Assembly: GCF_004664715.2 (NCBI RefSeq)
Contig: NC_051084.1
Span: 64,965,334-65,029,333, forward strand
Length of the DNA stretch: 64,000 nucleotides
Reading direction: 5' to 3'
Source: Peromyscus leucopus
Lineage: Eukaryota; Chordata; Mammalia; Rodentia; Cricetidae
Below the pieces are notes generated by a model. It was given only the letters and a program-made list of their open reading frames with translations, searched no databases and was not told the origin of the DNA. Shown one piece after another: positions 58,960 through 64,000 of the stretch. Position numbers and translations under genes: made by a program. How positions within the stretch are numbered: position 1 is the first letter of the stretch; every line of letters begins with the position of its first letter.

Positions 58960-59270
58960 TTTTGAAGCGTGAGCTTAGTTATTCTTATCAATAAAATCCA
59001 GGAGTCAGATATCAGGGTAATAACCTGAAAGAGAAGCAGAAGAACAGCCAGCCATCAGTGACTTCTTACCTCTCCAGATCTTCTGACAGAGAAGGTCGAG
59101 ATCTTGTCTCTGCCCTGCCTTATCACTTCCTCTCTCTACCCTTTGAGTGCTGGGATTAAAAGTATGAGCCACCACTGACTGTCCCCTATGGTTAACTAGT
59201 GGCTAGCTCCACCCTCTGATCTCCAGGCAAGCTTTATTTGTTAGAATACAAACAAAACATCACACAACAT

Positions 59271-59320
<50 letters not shown>
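58960..59320 (-). mobile_element. Composite B1-containing rodent repeat
   Basis: On the minus strand: A tail, 'aataaagcttgcctggagat', 'cagagggtggagctagcc', 'actagttaaccatagggg', a B1 core 'cttttaatcccagcactca', then 'gacaagatctcgaccttctc' and 'gttattaccctgatatctg'. I have seen this arrangement often in rodent DNA but cannot give its name. The AATAAA and B1 segment suggest a SINE/LTR composite. Confidence 0.5.
59273..59320. repeat. Homopolymer run of 48 T
   Basis: Uninterrupted T run at the tail side of the composite repeat at 58960; read on the minus strand it is a long poly-A. Confidence 0.9.
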
Positions 59321-59323
<3 letters not shown>

Positions 59324-59940
59324 GAGTGGTTTGTAGCATGGGAAGCTTTAGAAATTAAGAAGCCCCAACTCTATTTATGTCCCCTTTTGCATAGTTTTAG
59401 AAAGTATGATTGTAAGGAAAAGGGCATGTTGTTAAAGGTAATAAATTGAAGGAGGGACTTAATACAATTCTTTGTTAATATTCTTCTCTGATTTCCTCTC
59501 CTCCCAATATAGAAGAGACACCTGTCATGTGAAGGCCTTCAGTGCCCTACCACCCCCAGAGTTATGATTATTTCAGGGAGAAAGGTAAAAGCAAGACAGG
59601 GATCTGACTCTTATTCCTTTTTCGTGAGCCAAGGTGGCAACTTACGATTTTCTTCCTATACTTTCAGCTTCTCCCTACTGTAGTATCTTTCCTGTTCCAC
59701 ATCTCTCACTTCAATGAACATAGTTGGTAAGAGCTAGGTTAATTTTCTAGGTCAAACATGGATCTACATCCACTTGTCAACTGCAACAAGATCTTACCAA
59801 GTTGTCTGGAGGAAAACAGCAGAAAGAAAAAGAAGTGAGCCAGCAAACAAACAAAAACCCCACAAACAAAAACCCCATGAAATCCATGTCTCTCTGACTT
59901 TTTATTCTCTACAATAAGAGGTTGACCACTGTGCTGGTAA
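59321..59940. other. No gene recognised
   Basis: Unassigned. Confidence 0.5.
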
Positions 59941-60075
59941 GGATGTATGTATGTATGTATGTATTATTGTCAATGTGACAAAAACTAGAGTCACCTGGGA
60001 AAAGGGAACCTAATTGAGAAAATGTCTCTCCATCAGGTTGCCTAGAAACAAGTGTATGGTGCCTTTTTCTTTTTT
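59941..60075 (+). mobile_element. GTAT repeat plus ERVL/MaLR-type LTR start
   Basis: Five GTAT units (59941-59965), then 'tgtcaatgtgacaaaaacta', 'gagtcacctgggaaaaggga', 'acctaattgagaaaatgtc' and 'catcaggttgcctag', the 5' part of the LTR type seen in reverse at 22690. Confidence 0.6.
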
Positions 60076-60414
60076 CTTTTTCTTCTTTTTTTGAGATGTG
60101 TAAGATCCATATCAACATAACTTATATGCATATCATCTATATGTGATAGTCTGCATTTTGGATTTAGGTCAAATGACTTTCCTTATTCCTGTTCCTAATT
60201 CATATTCTAAAAGATTTGACTCAGGCTTCTTGTATCCGTTCATTTTCAGTCTCTCACATAGGTCATTTAAAAGGGTAGCCTAGATCTTGCCTTGTTATTA
60301 ATAATTCAATGAATTTGTTTAAACTCATTGCCTCTTTTCCTTTGGTTGTTACTGTTACATATACATATAAATACATAGATATATAGAAATAACTTGCTTA
60401 GTCGTCTTAATATT

Positions 60415-60464
<50 letters not shown>

Positions 60465-60574
60465 CCTAAAGGCTGACTACCTGGCATTGGATCACTGATT
60501 AAGAGGCTAATCCTTGGGTCAGACTAGACTAATTTTCCCCCATGAAGCATTTTTTAGTAGCCTGCAGTTATTTA
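60076..60574. other. No gene; contains (AT)n
   Basis: An AT dinucleotide array occupies 60416-60462. The rest is unassigned. Confidence 0.6.
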
Positions 60575-61319
60575 TCAATGTGTGGGGCCTCTTAAGATTT
60601 TGTCCACTCATGGTAGCATGTCCATTGGTGTTATACTTGTTTGGATCTTGTTTAGGCAGTCATCCTGTTGGGGTATCGTAGGGGGAAGCTTCCCTGTCAT
60701 TTATAGGATGCACAATCTTGCAGTAGATTTCCTCATCCTCTGGGTCTTACAACTTTTCTGCCCCTTTCTCTGAGCTGTTCCCTAAGCGTTGGTGGCAGGA
60801 GTTATGTTGTAAATATATCAGCAGGGATAGGGTACCCTATGGTCAGTTGTTTTCTGCATTTTGACCAGTTGAGGTTTTCTGTTGCAAAAAGAAGGTACTT
60901 GCCAGGTGGTAGTGGCACATGCCTTTAATCCCAGCACTCAGGAGGAGAGGCAGGCAGATCTCTTGAGTTTGAGGCCAAGCTGATCTACAGAGTGAGTTCC
61001 AGGACTACACAGAGAAAACGTCTTAAAAAAAAAAAAAGAAGCTTCTTTGAAGAGGGGTGAGAGCTATCCTCACTTGTGGGTATGAGGCTAAGTATTTAGA
61101 ATGCAGGCAGAAATTATGCTTGTTTTGTAAAATGGTGTTTGCAATTTATCCTTTAAGATCCATGACCTCACAGTCTCCAGAGACTTGGCTAGGTTTCCAG
61201 TACAAGGCATGGTTTCCTGCTTGTTTGGTGGGCCTTACTTTAGTCCAGTTAAGGCAGCTGTTGGTTACCATGTTGGTCATCCTTGTGGTTCATAAATGTC
61301 ACAGATAGGTAGGGTTATT
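60575..61319 (-). mobile_element. L1 3' UTR fragment split by a B1
   Basis: 'ccattggtgttatacttgtt', 'ggatcttgtttaggcagtca', 'cttgcagtagatttcctcat' and 'ggtcagttgttttctgcatt', then after the B1 'cttctttgaagaggggtgag', 'cacttgtgggtatgaggc' and 'ggctaggtttccagtacaag'. Reverse complement of old rodent L1; colinear across the insertion. Confidence 0.8.
60895..61032 (+). mobile_element. B1 SINE nested in L1
   Basis: 'gccaggtggtagtggcacat' to 'cacagagaaaacgtctt' with an A tail, flanked by AAAAAGAAG (60886-60894 and 61033-61041). A short deletion around 'gaggagaggcag'. Confidence 0.9.
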
Positions 61320-61920
61320 GCTGATTGATATGGGATGACCCAGCCCTCCATGTGTACTGCCACCCCTGGACAGATAGACATTCATAATATAAGAAATCAA
61401 GTTGAGCAAGTCATGGAAAAAAAGTGTGGGGCATTTACCCACCAACCCCACAGTTATCCAGAGCTTTCTTGAGTTCCAGCAGCAGGAAATATTAGATAGA
61501 AGGATTTAGATTGTTGAGATAAACAGACAGAAAATAAAGGATAGCCTTGAGAGGGCCTGGAACCTATTCTAACTGGCCCTGACTGTCTCTGCTCCAGGGT
61601 ATTTATAGAAACATCAAGGGGTGGAGCAAAAGACCTCCCCCTTCCAGCACAGCCAAGTGCAGACCAAGTCAGACACCTGTACTCAGGCCCATGGTCCTAA
61701 TCATCCTCTCTATGAGGACCTGCTGGGTAAAGCCATGAGGAACCCTAAAACTGGCTCCCACAGAAAGCCAGCTATTGACATATCTCTGTGGTCTTTGCTC
61801 GAGTTCCTGACTCCTCCTGCTTCCTGTTGTGTCTCTAATCTATAAGATAAAACTTTTCCTCCCTGAGTTGATTTTGATTATAGTTTTATCACAGCAAGAG
61901 AGATCCAAATTAAGATGTCT
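61320..61920 (+). mobile_element. ERVL/MaLR-type LTR split by an ERVK-type LTR
   Basis: Left part 'gatatgggatgacccagccc', 'tgccacccctggac', 'gagcaagtcatgg'; right part from 61763 'gaaagccagc', 'cgagttcctgactcctcc', 'aaacttttcctccctgagtt' and 'ttatcacagcaagagag'. Same LTR type as 22690 and 59966. Confidence 0.65.
61425..61762 (-). mobile_element. ERVK-type LTR nested in older LTR
   Basis: 338 bp with perfect terminal inverted TGTGGG...CCCACA. On the minus strand the TATA box lies in 'ttctataaataccctgg' and the poly-A region in 'cctttattttctg'. Reminiscent of rodent RMER-type ERVK LTRs. Flanks AAAAAG and GAAAGC are only partly alike, so the duplication is not clean. Confidence 0.65.
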
Positions 61921-63309
61921 ACAATATTCATGCATAATAAAAATGATGTTATGCATATTTATAAGACTAATTTTGGGGGCAATTCATAAAAATTAGTCAC
62001 TTTATAAATTTGTCTGAATAAAAGAGATAAAGTATATGACCAATTTAGTTAATTAAAACTATAATACTTAGCTAAGAAAGACTGGATTATAACTATCAGT
62101 AATAATTCTTTGATTTATGTCACTGATCTGCTTAAAATTGAAGGTCAAATAAATTACTGAAAAGAAATGCTTTTTTAAACAATGTTTAAATATATTTATG
62201 ATGTTTACAACAAAGAGTATTATAGTAGCTATTATGCAACCATAAATCACCATATCCCATCTCTTTATGCTTAAGTGAAGGATATATTACTGAGGTGATA
62301 GCTCTGGTGGGTGAAATGGAGACTGATAGGCAGATCACTGAACTGGGACCAGAGCACCTGAGCTCCACAATATTAATGACCACAGGCAACTATATCACTG
62401 ATGTGGTTGATGGGAAAATTGGATCCCGTAACTTCTAAGTACACACTAGGCCAGAGCAGTACGAGAGTCTTTCATATTACTATTGATAAATGAACATCAA
62501 TTAACAATGGAATTTCAGCAGAAAGTCAATGGATTAATTCAGCTTAAAAATCAATATGTTAAGGTATGGGGGAGGAATTCATCTCTCTTTTGGCAACACA
62601 GGGATTATACAAAGTATGAATTCAGGTATAATGACCTACAGCTAGCATCCCCCTGATATATTAGAGAATAAAACATTTACTCATAGGATCTACCCAGTAC
62701 ATTAATAGAAACCACAGGTTCTCCGAACTGCAAATTATCCTAGAGAACAGAGAAGTTTATTGTTACATGGTCCCTGCCTGGTACACTACAAGGTTATAGT
62801 AAGCTCTCAGTGAATATATCTCAACGAAAGAAATACCAAGTATACATAGGGATATATATATATATATATATGTATATATATTCATATTTATAGATTCACA
62901 AATCTTAAAAATGACATTTATCTATTTATTTACATCTGCTAATAATGCTTAACCTTGGTTCCTTAATCAAAGCAGTTGGAGGGGTTTTAAAGAATATTGT
63001 GATTATAATTCACTATCAGTGGTGATTGAATTGATTTGGACTAAAGCTCAAGCATACTGTGCTGTATAAGGTTTCCAGTTAATTCATGTACATGAAAAAT
63101 GTATTACATTTTATGCCAATTTATAAGGAAGCAATCACAGAAAATCAATCTGCCAAAGGTCACTTGTCATATTCATACCAGAATGGTGTTGGAACACAGC
63201 TTTCTGACTGATGGAACTGAGAATTTACACTGCTTTGAAAACTGTCCACAGGAGAAGATTTTGGACACCTAAAACCAGAACATGCAGGGCCAGCCACAGC
63301 AGAGGAGCA
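61921..63309. other. No gene; contains (AT)n
   Basis: AT array at 62848-62881. The rest is AT-rich and unassigned. Confidence 0.5.
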
Positions 63310-63412
63310 CTGTGGTTATAGATACATGCCACTATGTGTGCCTTTGTGTGTGTTCTGGGGTCTAAATTCAGGTCCTCAGACTTGCACAGAGGACCATCAT
63401 ACCAATCCCTGT
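63310..63412 (-). mobile_element. SINE fragment, B3/B4 type
   Basis: 'gttatagatacatgccacta', 'tgttctggggtctaaattca' and 'ggtcctcagacttgcacaga' are the reverse complement of the 3' body of B4/B3-type SINEs. Confidence 0.65.
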
Positions 63413-63479
63413 CTTGCTAATTTTACTTTCTACTTATATTCATGGTTAGAAAATATACTTGCTATGATTTCATCCTTGT

Positions 63480-63840
63480 AAAATTTATTCAGCTTATTTC
63501 TTGGACTACATTGTAATCTGTTCATGTGAATGCTTTATGTGTGTTTGGGACATACTTGTAATATGGAATTTTTAATAGAATGTTTTATAAATGTCTTCTA
63601 GGCCCATGTTGCTTTTTCCTCATTGATTTTCTGTCTTTACTGTCTTTTATTGACTGTAGCCTGCTGAGGTCTCCTGTGGTTAATATGTTGTTGTCCATTG
63701 TCTCCTTAGGTCTACTATTTGTTTTATGTAATTATATATTCTGACCATGATATTATATTGAAAATTTTATGTTATCTTGGTGAATGACCATTTTAATATA
63801 ATGCAATTATTTTATTTATCCTTGGTTATAGTTTTCACAT
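63480..63840. mobile_element. Ancient L1-like fragment
   Basis: 'ttgattttctgtctttactg', 'ttttattgactgtagcctgc', 'tgaggtctcctgtggttaat' and 'atattctgaccatgatatta' echo L1M text ('...gatcttctgtctggttg... attgaagtctccaactatta...'). Orientation not assigned. Confidence 0.45.
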
Positions 63841-63850
63841 TTTTTTTGTT

Positions 63851-64000
63851 TTTGTTTTTGAGACAGGGTTTCTTTGTGTAATAGCCCTGGCTGTCCTGGC
63901 AGTTGCTTTGTGGAGTAGACTAGCCTCTAACTCATAGAGATCCTCCTGCCTCTGCTTCCCAGAGTGCTGGAATTAAAGGCATGAGCCACCATCACCCGGC
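63851..64000 (-). mobile_element. B1 SINE, cut by window end
   Basis: 'gagacagggtttctttgtgt' to 'gagccaccatcacccggc', with a short insertion 'aat' and an altered middle. GTTTTT tail on the left; the right edge is the end of the window. Confidence 0.9.

Overview
The window reads as intergenic or deep-intronic DNA of a muroid rodent, most likely a cricetid and probably of the Peromyscus group. The basis is the SINE types (B1 with the cricetid 'gctaccaagtgag...' or 'gcgagatccaggacaggcacc' right half, plus B3-type tRNA SINEs), many Lx-type L1 3' ends, rodent ERV1/ERVK/ERVL-MaLR LTRs, and two elements that match in architecture the non-autonomous LTR retrotransposon mys, known from Peromyscus (about 2.8 kb with LTRs of about 340 bp). 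The mys match is from memory of the family, not from a search.

I find no host protein-coding gene and no tRNA, rRNA, snRNA or CRISPR array. Every long open frame I looked at is a chance frame inside a repeat, a microsatellite or AT-rich DNA, apart from one recognisable gene remnant: a processed copy of the ribosomal protein S4 (RPS4X-type) mRNA on the minus strand at 47809-48775. It has a perfect 16-bp target duplication and four frame-breaking deletions.

Layout. 1-4540: unassigned DNA, a B1, a B3-like SINE and an L1 tail. 4541-4948: solo mys-related LTR (6-bp TSD). 6.2-6.6 kb: SINEs. 8109-8573: solo ERV1 LTR. 9.4-11.8 kb: purine-rich repeat, a MaLR-type LTR, an ERV1 LTR and a C-rich ERVK-like LTR. 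12.65-14.2 kb: two L1 3' ends, one split by an ERV1 LTR. 16.4 kb: a very young B1. 17.3-19.1 kb: LTR, a large TTTC microsatellite and a long L1 with a nested insertion. 21.9-28.1 kb: ancient L1/HAL1-like DNA, ERVL/MaLR LTR pieces, SINEs and CA/TG repeats. 30.0-33.1 kb: purine-rich array, then a rearranged one-LTR mys copy. 33.3-39.9 kb: B1, L1, B3 and an ancient L1. 40894-43729: intact young mys element. 43.9-49.6 kb: B1, L1 and the RPS4X retrocopy. 49.6-52.6 kb: solo mys-related LTR and a nested ERV cluster. 52.6-64 kb: old LTRs, L1 pieces, microsatellites, a 48-T run, L1 split by B1, an ERVL LTR split by an ERVK-type LTR, and a B1 at the edge.

The most notable content is the mys material. 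One full copy has LTRs differing at only 3 of 342 positions and a perfect 6-bp target duplication. A second copy about 8 kb away is folded head-to-head, so that both of its outer ends are the U5 end of the LTR. Two older solo LTRs of the same lineage also lie in the window. The full copy has LTRs, a partial primer-binding site and polypurine tracts but no gag or pol, so it must be moved by enzymes supplied in trans (inference).
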